64,000 bases of DNA from Gemmatimonadota bacterium (GTDB taxonomy: Bacteria; Latescibacterota; UBA2968; GCA-2709665), in contig JAPPFJ010000014.1 in assembly GCA_028877215.1 (NCBI GenBank), positions 289,757 through 353,756 on the forward strand. The letters are read 5' to 3'. Shown here one piece after another: positions 24,179-32,129 of the stretch. Positions within the stretch are counted from its first letter, which is position 1. Each line of letters begins with the position of its first letter. Made by a program: the position numbers and the translations under genes. The notes beneath the pieces are model-generated. The model was not told the DNA's origin. It made no database searches and worked only from the letters and a program-made list of their open reading frames with translations.

Positions 24179-26173
24179 TCACGGTTGCAGGATCCAGATC
24201 CCGCCCACTTTGCCCGTGATGCTGTCGATGACGATCCACATCCCGAGGCAGACCGCCTCGCCTAGGATAATGCCCATGAAGAACGGCCGGGTCATCCTGT
24301 ACAGGTTGGCGCCCCCGAACCGCAGCACGAGCGTCTTGATTCCCCAGGCGAGAAACACGCTGAAAAAGTAGTTGTGCGTATAGGCGATCGTACTCACGGG
24401 CAGCGCAATCGGGTGCAGCGGCCACGACGGCAGCCGGGAGCGGAGCGCCATCATCATCACCACGACACCCACACCCAGACCCGTATACAGAAAACCGGGG
24501 TAGAAGATCGGCGAGGGTGAAAGCAGCCTGCGCCCGATGTATTCGTCGAACGGCAACGCGCAGTCGTTCACGTCCCGGAACCAGTAGTCCAGGTTGCGGC
24601 CGCCGTGTTCGTATCCCAGTTGGAGCGTCGTATAGCTCGCCGCGATCAGGCCGGCGGCCAGCGCGGCGCCCATCGCCACCACCAGCCCCCGCTTGCGTCC
24701 GATCTCCTGTGCGAGTCGCAGCGCGCCCGAGGCCCTCGGCATGAGCGTATTCAACCGGGTCATCGTCCAGGCGAAGCTGACGCCGAGAGACGTCAGCCCC
24801 GTGGGGCTGAACGCCGCGGAGCCCACGGCGCACACCACGAACTCAGACGGATTCAGCGGAGAATAGGTCACGGAATATCCGGTCTCGCTCACGATGCGGG
24901 CGAGCACCAGAAAGACGACGAAACTGAAGAAGCCCAGCAGCAGGACGAGATGGGGAGCAATGCCCGCCTGGTAGAGCCAGCATCCGAGATAGAGTGTCCC
25001 CGCAACGATACCGGCCACCGCGGACCGGTAGGGGATCACCTCGTCCGAATCTTCCAGGCGCGAGGGGCGGCCCATTGCCCTCGCCCACACCTCGCGCAGG
25101 TGCCCCCGCGCGATCCACAGACTGTAGCCCGCCAGGCCGAGCATGTATCCCATGCCCATCATTGCCAGGAATTCGGATCCCTGGGAACTGTGCCGGCCTA
25201 CGACCCCCGAGACCCCGTATGTCTCCGCCCCGACAACGGCCAGAACGCCGCTGATGCACTTCGCGATGACGTTGAACAGCCAGATGCTCAGACTCACGTC
25301 CGTATTCACGAAATACGAGTACCCAAGGATCGCGAAATGCAGGCCGATATGCAAGGGGATCGCCCGTCGGAATATCCAGAGAGTCGTTCGCAGCTGAATG
25401 CGCGGAAGCGAGTAGTAGTACCGCTGGAGTCCGTTCAACAGTCCGATCAGAAACGGTACCGCGAACCCTCCCCACATCATCCTGCTCCGGAACAGGGGAC
25501 CCACCGTCCGCGCCCCCATCATGCTCATCTCCAGCGGCACCTGCATGATGGGAAACGCGAAGCGCTCGTGCTCCTCCCACTGCTTTCTCATGAGAACCGC
25601 CAGGCAGACGAGCACCACGTAAAGCACGACCAGGAACGACCCCCAGCTCCACAGAGGAACCACCCACGACCACCAGGGTACCGGGTCCCCCGCGGGAAGG
25701 CCGTCGTACAGCCCCCGTACCGTTTCCGTATCCAGGATCGACAGCCAGGGCAGGGCATTGGGCAGCACGGCTTCCAGGTGCCGCATTTCCGGCGAGGCAT
25801 AGTAGGTGACGCCCGTCATGAAACCCAGCAGGGCCTTGGTCATCTTCCATGACGGCATCAGAAACAGCAGCATGACGTAGATGGCCAGTAATTCGCCCCG
25901 CCCGAGCGAGAAGCGTCGCTTCAGGGCTCCCGCCAGCGGGTTGACCGCCAGCACGAGCATAAAAAAAACGAACAATACGCCCCGGTCCATGTAGTAGTTG
26001 CCCATGAAGGGACCCTGGACGACCATCCGGTTGTAGGTCAACGCGACGCCCATGAACGCGCAGAGACCCAGTCCGATCAGGAAGGCGCGGAGGGTCAGAC
26101 CGTCCTCCGAAGGTCCCGGCTGACGCACCGATTGCGCGTGTTGCCGCGTGTCTTTCGCTCGAGCGCTGTCCAC
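24179..26173 (-). CDS. Large polytopic membrane protein, DUF6785/OPT-like transporter
   Basis: 664 residues from a GTG at 26173 with AGGAG upstream. There are about a dozen membrane spans, for example FLIGLGLCAFMGVALTY, GVLFVFFMLVLAVNPLAGA, ELLAIYVMLLFLMP, SFLVVLYVVLVCLAVLM and LVLLLGFFSFVVFLVLARI. EEHERFAFPIMQVPLEM and AKCISGVLAVVGAETYG are soluble or re-entrant patches. The pattern resembles the DUF6785 (OPT-like) proteins of Latescibacterota and Planctomycetota, thought to be peptide or small-molecule transporters. It sits between the propeller gene (26200) and the PhyH gene (23299), fitting an uptake role for the catabolic block. The substrate is unknown. Confidence 0.75.
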   Translation of the reverse strand: MDSARAKDTRQHAQSVRQPGPSEDGLTLRAFLIGLGLCAFMGVALTYNRMVVQGPFMGNYYMDRGVLFVFFMLVLAVNPLAGALKRRFSLGRGELLAIYVMLLFLMPSWKMTKALLGFMTGVTYYASPEMRHLEAVLPNALPWLSILDTETVRGLYDGLPAGDPVPWWSWVVPLWSWGSFLVVLYVVLVCLAVLMRKQWEEHERFAFPIMQVPLEMSMMGARTVGPLFRSRMMWGGFAVPFLIGLLNGLQRYYYSLPRIQLRTTLWIFRRAIPLHIGLHFAILGYSYFVNTDVSLSIWLFNVIAKCISGVLAVVGAETYGVSGVVGRHSSQGSEFLAMMGMGYMLGLAGYSLWIARGHLREVWARAMGRPSRLEDSDEVIPYRSAVAGIVAGTLYLGCWLYQAGIAPHLVLLLGFFSFVVFLVLARIVSETGYSVTYSPLNPSEFVVCAVGSAAFSPTGLTSLGVSFAWTMTRLNTLMPRASGALRLAQEIGRKRGLVVAMGAALAAGLIAASYTTLQLGYEHGGRNLDYWFRDVNDCALPFDEYIGRRLLSPSPIFYPGFLYTGLGVGVVVMMMALRSRLPSWPLHPIALPVSTIAYTHNYFFSVFLAWGIKTLVLRFGGANLYRMTRPFFMGIILGEAVCLGMWIVIDSITGKVGGIWILQP

Positions 26174-26199
26174 TCATTCTCCTGCCTGCGGGCGACATT

Positions 26200-27222
26200 T
26201 CAGGTCCTGCCGCTCTCGGCCACGCCGATGTGGCGGTAGATTCCGGCTCTGTCGATGCCAAGCGTGTCTGCACCTGTCCTGTAGAGGGTACCCCAGTCAC
26301 GGGCGGAATAATACATCAGATAGCGGTCCCCGCCGTCCACGACGCACGGCGTGGAGGTATACCGCCCGTCGTAGTCGTTGGGGTCCCGCGTCGCGGGTAG
26401 GGCGGGCGCGTCATGGTGGTGGGTCCAGTTCAGGCCGTCGGACGACGTAGAACAGTAGATCTCGAACACCGGGCGGACCAGCGGTGATTCGGACCCCGTG
26501 TCGATCACCACTTCGCCGCCGGCGGGCCATGCGCCGTACCACATGATGTATCCGTCGCCGTCGCGAATGACGAATGGATAGACCGTACCCCTGAGTTTCT
26601 CGTTGAAGCTCACGGCGGGTTCGGGGTCGCGCGTCCAGCGGAGGCCGTCCGTGGATTCGAAGCGATAGATGTGATGTACCAGGTCGTCGAAGCTTCCGTC
26701 GGGCGTCGGCGATGAGTTCATCCACATCCGGTAGGCGCCGGGACCGTCCTTGATCACGCACGGACGTCGCCCGCTGTGATAGATCGGCTCCGGATGTACG
26801 TCCCATTTCAGCCCGTCGCGGCTGGTGGCATAGCCCAGTTGCTGCTCGAAGCTGACGAGCCAGGTCGGACCGCCCCGGACAACGGTCGACATGATGAACC
26901 ACATCTTGAACAGCCCCTCGTCCGCGTCGAAGATCACGTGGGGTGTCTGCCAGGCGTCGCAGGCGGGCAGATCGTCTCGGGTGAGGATGGGGTTGTCCGG
27001 GTACTCGTTCCAGTGGATTCCGTCGTCCGATTCGGCAAAGCCCACGACCGAATCGTCTGTACGGGTGGCGGTACCGTGAGCGATGTACCACATCATGTAC
27101 CTGTCCGCGGCGCGGAGTACCGTCGGGTTGTAGAGTTCAACCCGGCACCAGTCCTGTCGGGTGGTCAGCGCGGACAGGATCGGCTCTTCGCGACGACGCC
27201 ATTTTGCAAGATGCAGTGACAT
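26200..27222 (-). CDS. Five-bladed beta-propeller glycosidase-like protein, compact form
   Basis: 340 residues, preceded by AAAGGAACG. Blade motifs are EPILSALTTRQDWCRV, YMMWYIAHGTATR, ESDDGIHWNEYPDNPIL, LFKMWFIMST, SRDGLKWDVHPEPIYHSG, STSSDGLNWTHHHD and LMYYSARDWGTL. It is collinear with the propeller part of 20861-22138 and ends at the same IYRHIGVAESG / YRHIGCAELP point, without the Ig-like flanks. It is probably a GH32/43/130-like hydrolase or phosphorylase acting in the cytoplasm. The transporter gene follows after 26 bases. Confidence 0.78.
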   Translation of the reverse strand: MSLHLAKWRRREEPILSALTTRQDWCRVELYNPTVLRAADRYMMWYIAHGTATRTDDSVVGFAESDDGIHWNEYPDNPILTRDDLPACDAWQTPHVIFDADEGLFKMWFIMSTVVRGGPTWLVSFEQQLGYATSRDGLKWDVHPEPIYHSGRRPCVIKDGPGAYRMWMNSSPTPDGSFDDLVHHIYRFESTDGLRWTRDPEPAVSFNEKLRGTVYPFVIRDGDGYIMWYGAWPAGGEVVIDTGSESPLVRPVFEIYCSTSSDGLNWTHHHDAPALPATRDPNDYDGRYTSTPCVVDGGDRYLMYYSARDWGTLYRTGADTLGIDRAGIYRHIGVAESGRT

Positions 27223-27234
27223 TCTTTCGTTCCT

Positions 27235-28446
27235 TTAAAGTTCCGAAAGGGTATCTGATAGTTCCTCTATTGAAATCGCGTGCGTCGCGAGTGGACGCTC
27301 GGCCATGGTACACGCGGTTTCGCGATAGCCGGAGCCGCTGACGATGGCGACGACGACGTCTTCGGGACGGACCTGCCCCGAATTCATCAGACGGGTTGTG
27401 CCGGCCAGGCAGGCGCCCGTTGACGGCTCCACGAACAGTCCTTCCCGCCGGCCGCAGGCTTCCTGGGCCGATAGAGCTTCCTCGTCCGTAACGGAAACGA
27501 AAAAGCCGTTCGACGAACGTATGGTCTCCAAAGCTTCCATGCCGTCGGGGGGGTAGCTGTGGGCGAGTTTCACCAGAATCGAAGGCGGCAGGTTGTCATA
27601 AGGCAGCGCCAGCACGTCTTCCCACCGGCTCAATCCGCGTTCGAAGGCCACCTCCAGCGCATTGTAGTCTGCCGGTACCACGCCGATCATCCTGGGGAGT
27701 GAGTCGATGAGTCCGAGCGCCCGGCAGTCCCGGAATCCCCGCCAGACCCCCGATACGGTGCCGCCGCCACCCACGGGAACCACGACCCAGTCCGGCGCCC
27801 GCCCCAGTTCCTCGACGATCTCGAAGGCGATGGTCTTGTTTCCCTCGGCCTGGTACGGATTGGAATTCCGGCTGGTGGTGCTCAGATAGAGTCCCTGCTC
27901 ACGACAGACGTCAATCACCCCCTGCACGATCGGATCGATCAGGGCCTTCACCTCGACAAGCGCCGCGCCCAGGCCGAACATGGGATAGAGACGCTCCGGC
28001 GGCGTTCCTTCCGTCATGACCACCGCGCTACGCATGCCCGCCCGTGCGGCCAGCGCGGCGTTCGATATGCCCGCACTGCCCGTCGATACGATGACGGACA
28101 CATCCGCGCCGATGGCCTTCGCGTGCGTAATCGCGACCGAGAGTGAACGGTCCTTGTGGGATCCTGTGGGATTGCGGGTCTCGTCCTTCAGATAGACCCG
28201 ATGTTCGTCGAAACTCCGTGCCCGCAGCAGCGGGGTACCGCCTTCGCCCAGGGTCACGGATCCATCGGGAGCGTCTACCGGGAGCAAGGGCCAGTAGCGC
28301 CACATGGTACCGTCGAAGCGGTCGTCCCATGAAACACCGTCATAACTGTATTGAAACCCCAGGGATCCCGCGCAGACACCGCAATTCAGGGCCGGGGCAT
28401 CCTGTTGCGCATCGCACGTCAGACAGATCTTTCGATATCGACCCAC
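27235..28446 (-). CDS. thrC-like: PLP-dependent threonine synthase-like enzyme
   Basis: 403 residues from a GTG at 28446 (AGGGG upstream). An N-terminal zinc ribbon (C8, C11, C22, C25: ICLTCDAQQD and NCGVCAG) precedes a fold-type II PLP domain. The Schiff-base Lys is K98 in NPTGSHKDRSLSVA. STGSAGISNAALAARAG binds the cofactor phosphate or substrate, and VPVGGGGTVSGVWRGF is the Gly-rich loop. Typical threonine synthases convert O-phosphohomoserine to threonine. With the zinc ribbon and catabolic neighbours it could instead be a threonine dehydratase- or diaminopropionate-lyase-like enzyme. It lies 12 bases before the propeller gene. Confidence 0.88.
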   Translation of the reverse strand: MGRYRKICLTCDAQQDAPALNCGVCAGSLGFQYSYDGVSWDDRFDGTMWRYWPLLPVDAPDGSVTLGEGGTPLLRARSFDEHRVYLKDETRNPTGSHKDRSLSVAITHAKAIGADVSVIVSTGSAGISNAALAARAGMRSAVVMTEGTPPERLYPMFGLGAALVEVKALIDPIVQGVIDVCREQGLYLSTTSRNSNPYQAEGNKTIAFEIVEELGRAPDWVVVPVGGGGTVSGVWRGFRDCRALGLIDSLPRMIGVVPADYNALEVAFERGLSRWEDVLALPYDNLPPSILVKLAHSYPPDGMEALETIRSSNGFFVSVTDEEALSAQEACGRREGLFVEPSTGACLAGTTRLMNSGQVRPEDVVVAIVSGSGYRETACTMAERPLATHAISIEELSDTLSEL

Positions 28447-28508
28447 TGTGGACCCCTAACCTTGATTCGATACGTGATAACCGTTAAAATGGCCGCAAAG
28501 AGCATGAA

Positions 28509-28662
28509 TGCGGGGAGACGGTAGAGGAAATGCGGGGAGAGGGAAGACGGTAGAGGGTAGAGATTGCCCGCCTCGTGAGGCTTCTTTTCGTGCCGGAGGC
28601 AAGGAGGGATAAATTAGGGGGCAAGGATATCTTCTACCGTCTTACGTTTCCCGTCTACCCGG
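28509..28662 (+). repeat. Dispersed palindromic-end element, family 2, copy 2
   Basis: Core with GTGCCGGAGGCAAGGAGGGAT, GGCAAGGATATCTTCTACCG and the right arm TCTTACG...CCCGTCTACCC. The left arm carries repeated GGTAGAGG-type purine runs, longer than in copy 1. It lies between the threonine synthase-like gene and the terminator of the outer-membrane operon. The 12-mer AACCTTGATTCG at 28458-28469 precedes it. Confidence 0.78.
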
Positions 28663-28717
28663 ATTTTTCTTCCTCTCCCGTCTTGCGTCTCACCAGGTGG
28701 ACGGGCGGGGTGTGGAT

Positions 28718-28757
28718 AAAAAGAAATGGCAATCCCTGGGGACCGCCATTTCTTTTT
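28718..28757 (-). terminator. Terminator of the outer-membrane/type IX-like operon
   Basis: AAAAAGAAATGGC (28718-28730) and GCCATTTCTTTTT (28745-28757) form a 13-base stem with a 14-base loop. On the minus strand the stem ends in T-rich sequence. It lies 22 bases after the stop of the PorV-like gene and so closes the operon that begins at 35988. Confidence 0.85.
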
Positions 28758-28779
28758 GTCTACCGATTCCGCGGGTAAC

Positions 28780-29733
28780 TCAGAACGCGCCGCTCAGCGT
28801 GAACCGCAGCGGGGCATCCAGATAGGTGCCGAAATCGCTGTACGCGACGTCGGCCTGCACGATCCGTCCGTTCGGCATCGAGAATTTCAAACCCGCTCCG
28901 AGCGTCCACGACTCTTCGTCGAAGTTCGCCTTATAGCCCGCCCGGAGGGCAAAGTTGTTCTGAAGCCAGAGTTCGCCGCCGAAACGGTACTGCGGGTCGG
29001 CGAAATCCGTGGCGTAGGAATTTTCGAAGGTTACGGTGATATAGGTCGGATCGCCGGTGGCGCCGACAATTTCCATTGCCGCGGCCGTGCTGAAGGCAAC
29101 CGGCATCTTTCGGACGTCGTCAATCACCTTGACGTCCTTACCCATGTTCTCGAAGGTCATGCCGAGACGCAGGCTCCTGAAACCGGTGTAGAAAAACGTG
29201 GACACGCCAACGTCCCACGCGTTCAGGCGGTCGGTATCCAGCGTCTGTTGGGTCCAGCGGAACATCGAGCCGACGGAGAGTTTGTCCGTCAGTTTCCTGG
29301 CGTAGACCACGCCCAGTGAGAGATCCCCCATATCGGGGTACCGTCCTGTCCCGGTGGGCTGGAAAATGGTCGTCTCTTCGAACTCGTGGGGGCTGAAGGT
29401 AACGACGTTGACACCCAGAACGCCGTACGCCGTGTTGTAGGCCATCCCACCCGTAAGGATGTGGTCGTTCATCAGCCACCGGGTGTATCCGAGCGTAAAC
29501 GCGGCGCGTTCGATATGCGTGAGTCCCGCGGGATTCGAAAAGATGGCATCGATATTGTCCGATACGGCCACGAACGCACCGCCCATACCGGCCATTCGTG
29601 CTCCATGATCGATCTTAAGAACAGGGAGGACCATCCGCGCCAACCGCCGCTGGTCCTGGGCATCCGCCCCCCTGGGGTAGAGCAGGGCGCAGATCACCGC
29701 CGCTGTCAGTCCGATCCACAACGTCCGTTTCAT
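28780..29733 (-). CDS. PorV/PorQ family outer-membrane protein
   Basis: 317 residues with a signal peptide (MKRTLWIGLTAAVICALLYPRGADA). The mature start LKIDHGARMAGMGGAFVAVSDNIDAIFSNPAGLTHIERAAF is the hallmark of the PorV/PorQ/FadL-like barrel group. Later strands include YARKLTDKLSVGSMFRW and LWLQNNFALRAGYKANFDEESWTLGAGLKF; the C-terminus is LRFTLSGAF, ending in Phe as Omps do. PorV escorts type IX secretion substrates to the surface; PorQ-like relatives have other roles. The upstream gene encodes a protein with a type IX-like C-terminal domain, which supports a secretion role here. AAGGAG lies 8 bases before the ATG. Confidence 0.88.
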   Translation of the reverse strand: MKRTLWIGLTAAVICALLYPRGADAQDQRRLARMVLPVLKIDHGARMAGMGGAFVAVSDNIDAIFSNPAGLTHIERAAFTLGYTRWLMNDHILTGGMAYNTAYGVLGVNVVTFSPHEFEETTIFQPTGTGRYPDMGDLSLGVVYARKLTDKLSVGSMFRWTQQTLDTDRLNAWDVGVSTFFYTGFRSLRLGMTFENMGKDVKVIDDVRKMPVAFSTAAAMEIVGATGDPTYITVTFENSYATDFADPQYRFGGELWLQNNFALRAGYKANFDEESWTLGAGLKFSMPNGRIVQADVAYSDFGTYLDAPLRFTLSGAF

Positions 29734-29792
29734 CGCGTCATCTCCTTAAGTTTCAGTATGGACCTGAGCCGAGCAGAATTAGAGATCTGCCC

Positions 29793-32063
29793 CTACTTGA
29801 TGATCATCAACGTGCCGCGCTGAGTCTGGCCCGCGCTCCCCGGCATCTGGGATTCGACGATCCAGTAGTAGACGCCGGCGGGCACGTCACCGCCGCGCGA
29901 GTGGGGGATCTGGTTCCATCCGGCTTCGCCCCGGGCGGGGTCTTCGTGTTCAATCAAGGCGGCAAGTTCGCCCGCCACGGTGTAGATCCGGATCGTGCAC
30001 TTTTGCGGGATATTCGTGAACCGTATCAACCCCGCTGACGGATAGTTGTGGGCGCCGTCCACCTTGTGCGGATTGGGGACGACGATCACGTCCCGCGCCA
30101 GCTGGTCCGCCGAAGCGTTGGCAGGCACGAAAGGAACGCTGGTCATGACGCCGCCAGCCCACTGCTCGGGCGCGCTGTTGCCGCCCTCCATGGACGGAAT
30201 AGCCATCCCGGTACCGTTCCAGTCGTCGTGACCCGAGTCGTAGGCGGCCACGCGGTAGGTGTACTCGAAACCCGCAACGGACTTCCGGTCTTCAACCTGG
30301 TAGGTGCCGCCGCTGTAGTACTCAGGGTCCTTCAACGGTATATCGGCCATCAGCTTCCAGTCGTCGATCTTGTAGTCCGAGCGGTAGACCCGGTAGCCCA
30401 CAATATCCTGCGCCTCGGCGCCGGTGTAGTCCGGGTCGGTCGCGTCGTCGCCTGCGTCGGTCCACTTGACAAGGTTGAATCCGTCGACCGACGCGGTGGT
30501 TTCCGCCTTGACGTCAGGCGGGGGATCGGGCAGATCGTAGTTCCACCTGAAGGCGTCGGCTGCAGCCTTGTGGTGTTTGAGCAAATTGTTCATGGGCTTG
30601 TCCGAGAGCATATCTTCCTGCCTGCTCTGCTTGGCCCAACCCCAGATGTTCTCCTCCACCGGCGCGGCCGCCACCAGGGCAAAGACGATTCTCACCTTGT
30701 CCCCCGGGGCCATGTCGTACGGACCATAGGCGAAGGAAGCGACGAGCCCGTCTATCGTGGTGGGATTGTCCTTGATGAACGGCGCGGGACTCGTCAGTTC
30801 GTTGTAGATCTGTTCGGAACTCATGTTCTCGGAACCGGGTTCCGAAAAATCGGTTCGGTCCCTGTAGTCCCACCACTTGACCGTGTGGGGCTGGTCGGCC
30901 ACCCGGGGCGAGATGAAGCTTGCATCTCCCCCGGTGTCGAAGGTAAAGGTCGAGGCATCGTTGACCGACCCGGGCATGTAGGCCAGCGGGGCGGCGCCGA
31001 TGTACTGGAAGGCCCCCATCTCCCCCTCGATCTTCGTCTGCTTGAGACAGCAGTTGTGCCAGCTCGAGTTCGCGCGTTCCTCACTATACGGTTTGCCGAT
31101 ATCGTTTCCCGGAAGGTCGGGATTCTCACCGTCGAAGGCATACCACATCTTGAGCCCCAACGCATCGCCCGGTCCGTCGAAGTTGGCGGCTTCCGTATAC
31201 TTGTACCAATCGTCCAGTGCGACCGGAATGGTGCGCCGGAAGAACGAATCCCCCGCATAGTGGGCCTGGCCGCACTGGGAGGCGTAAAAGCGGGTGGAGA
31301 AAATCAGGAACGTATCGTTCAGCTGCAGTCCGCCGCCGCCGAGGTCGGCCACGCCGTCGCCGCTGGAATCTCCGGTATTCTCGAACGTATATTCCATTAT
31401 CTGGAAGTCGTCGAAGTCAGGATAGCTCCATGCGTAAGCCTTCTTGGTTACGGTGATGCCGTTCTTCGTGGTCCATTTGCTGACGATAATGCTCTCCGGA
31501 AAATTGTCCTTGTCGGCCTCCATATATTCGCTGTACCGGTAGTTGTGGATCTCCACCGGCGAAGCGGGACCCGGCGCGGGCTGGCCCGGCCACCAGTTGG
31601 CCATATCGGGACCCAGGGGCGACACCTTCCGGTAGCCGATATTGCTCTCCGGCCCCTGCGAAGGATCGTAGGCCATGGGGACCACGTCCTCCGATTCAAG
31701 CGTGGCCTTCGATTCGGAAACGTGGTAATCGCCGCCGACCCGTGTCGCGATGAACTGGTTCCAGCCGGGCATGGTGCCGCACAATTCGTTGTAGTAGACC
31801 ACCCACTCGGAACGGACGCCCCATGTCCGGGTGCCCCAGTAGTCGATGAATTCCTGCGGGTACTGCACCCAGAACCTTCCCGGATAAGACATGCCAACGG
31901 GCCGGTACCAGCTCATGGGCGTGGCGGCGCGCACACCCTGGGTGCCCGAGTTCCAGTAGATGTCCCATGCCTTCGCACGGGACTGCACCCGGAGTTCCGC
32001 GTGTACCGCGGTGCTGAACACCAGAGCCAGGAGCGCAATCCCGCTTACGATATTCCTTTTCAT
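29793..32063 (-). CDS. Secreted protein with FN3 domain and type IX-like C-terminal sorting domain
   Basis: 756 residues from ATG 32063 (GAGGAGG upstream), with signal peptide MKRNIVSGIALLALVFSTAVHA. The first ~500 residues are a large extracellular region rich in Trp and Tyr with no family I recognise (SWYRPVGMSYPGRFWVQYP, FQIMEYTFENTGDSSGDGV). A fibronectin III-like region follows (DGFNLVKWTDAGDD, IVGYRVYRSDYKIDDW, EYTYRVAAYDSGHDD). The last ~90 residues (VIVVPNPHKVDG, FTNIPQKCTIRIYTVAGEL, PAGVYYWIVES, GTLMIIK) match the Por_Secre_tail/FlgD-like CTD used for surface sorting. It lies 59 bases upstream of the PorV gene. It may be a surface binding protein partnered with the TonB receptor. Confidence 0.8.
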   Translation of the reverse strand: MKRNIVSGIALLALVFSTAVHAELRVQSRAKAWDIYWNSGTQGVRAATPMSWYRPVGMSYPGRFWVQYPQEFIDYWGTRTWGVRSEWVVYYNELCGTMPGWNQFIATRVGGDYHVSESKATLESEDVVPMAYDPSQGPESNIGYRKVSPLGPDMANWWPGQPAPGPASPVEIHNYRYSEYMEADKDNFPESIIVSKWTTKNGITVTKKAYAWSYPDFDDFQIMEYTFENTGDSSGDGVADLGGGGLQLNDTFLIFSTRFYASQCGQAHYAGDSFFRRTIPVALDDWYKYTEAANFDGPGDALGLKMWYAFDGENPDLPGNDIGKPYSEERANSSWHNCCLKQTKIEGEMGAFQYIGAAPLAYMPGSVNDASTFTFDTGGDASFISPRVADQPHTVKWWDYRDRTDFSEPGSENMSSEQIYNELTSPAPFIKDNPTTIDGLVASFAYGPYDMAPGDKVRIVFALVAAAPVEENIWGWAKQSRQEDMLSDKPMNNLLKHHKAAADAFRWNYDLPDPPPDVKAETTASVDGFNLVKWTDAGDDATDPDYTGAEAQDIVGYRVYRSDYKIDDWKLMADIPLKDPEYYSGGTYQVEDRKSVAGFEYTYRVAAYDSGHDDWNGTGMAIPSMEGGNSAPEQWAGGVMTSVPFVPANASADQLARDVIVVPNPHKVDGAHNYPSAGLIRFTNIPQKCTIRIYTVAGELAALIEHEDPARGEAGWNQIPHSRGGDVPAGVYYWIVESQMPGSAGQTQRGTLMIIK

Positions 32064-32129
32064 TTCCTTGACCTCCTCAAAGATGACCAATGAGTTCCGT
32101 CCCTCCGTCTCCGGAGGGGCTCACTCACG

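Noticed and set aside
30048..32093. 681-codon plus-strand open frame
   Set aside because: It is antisense to the secreted FN3/CTD gene, which has a signal peptide, domains and a ribosome site. High GC makes such long shadows common.
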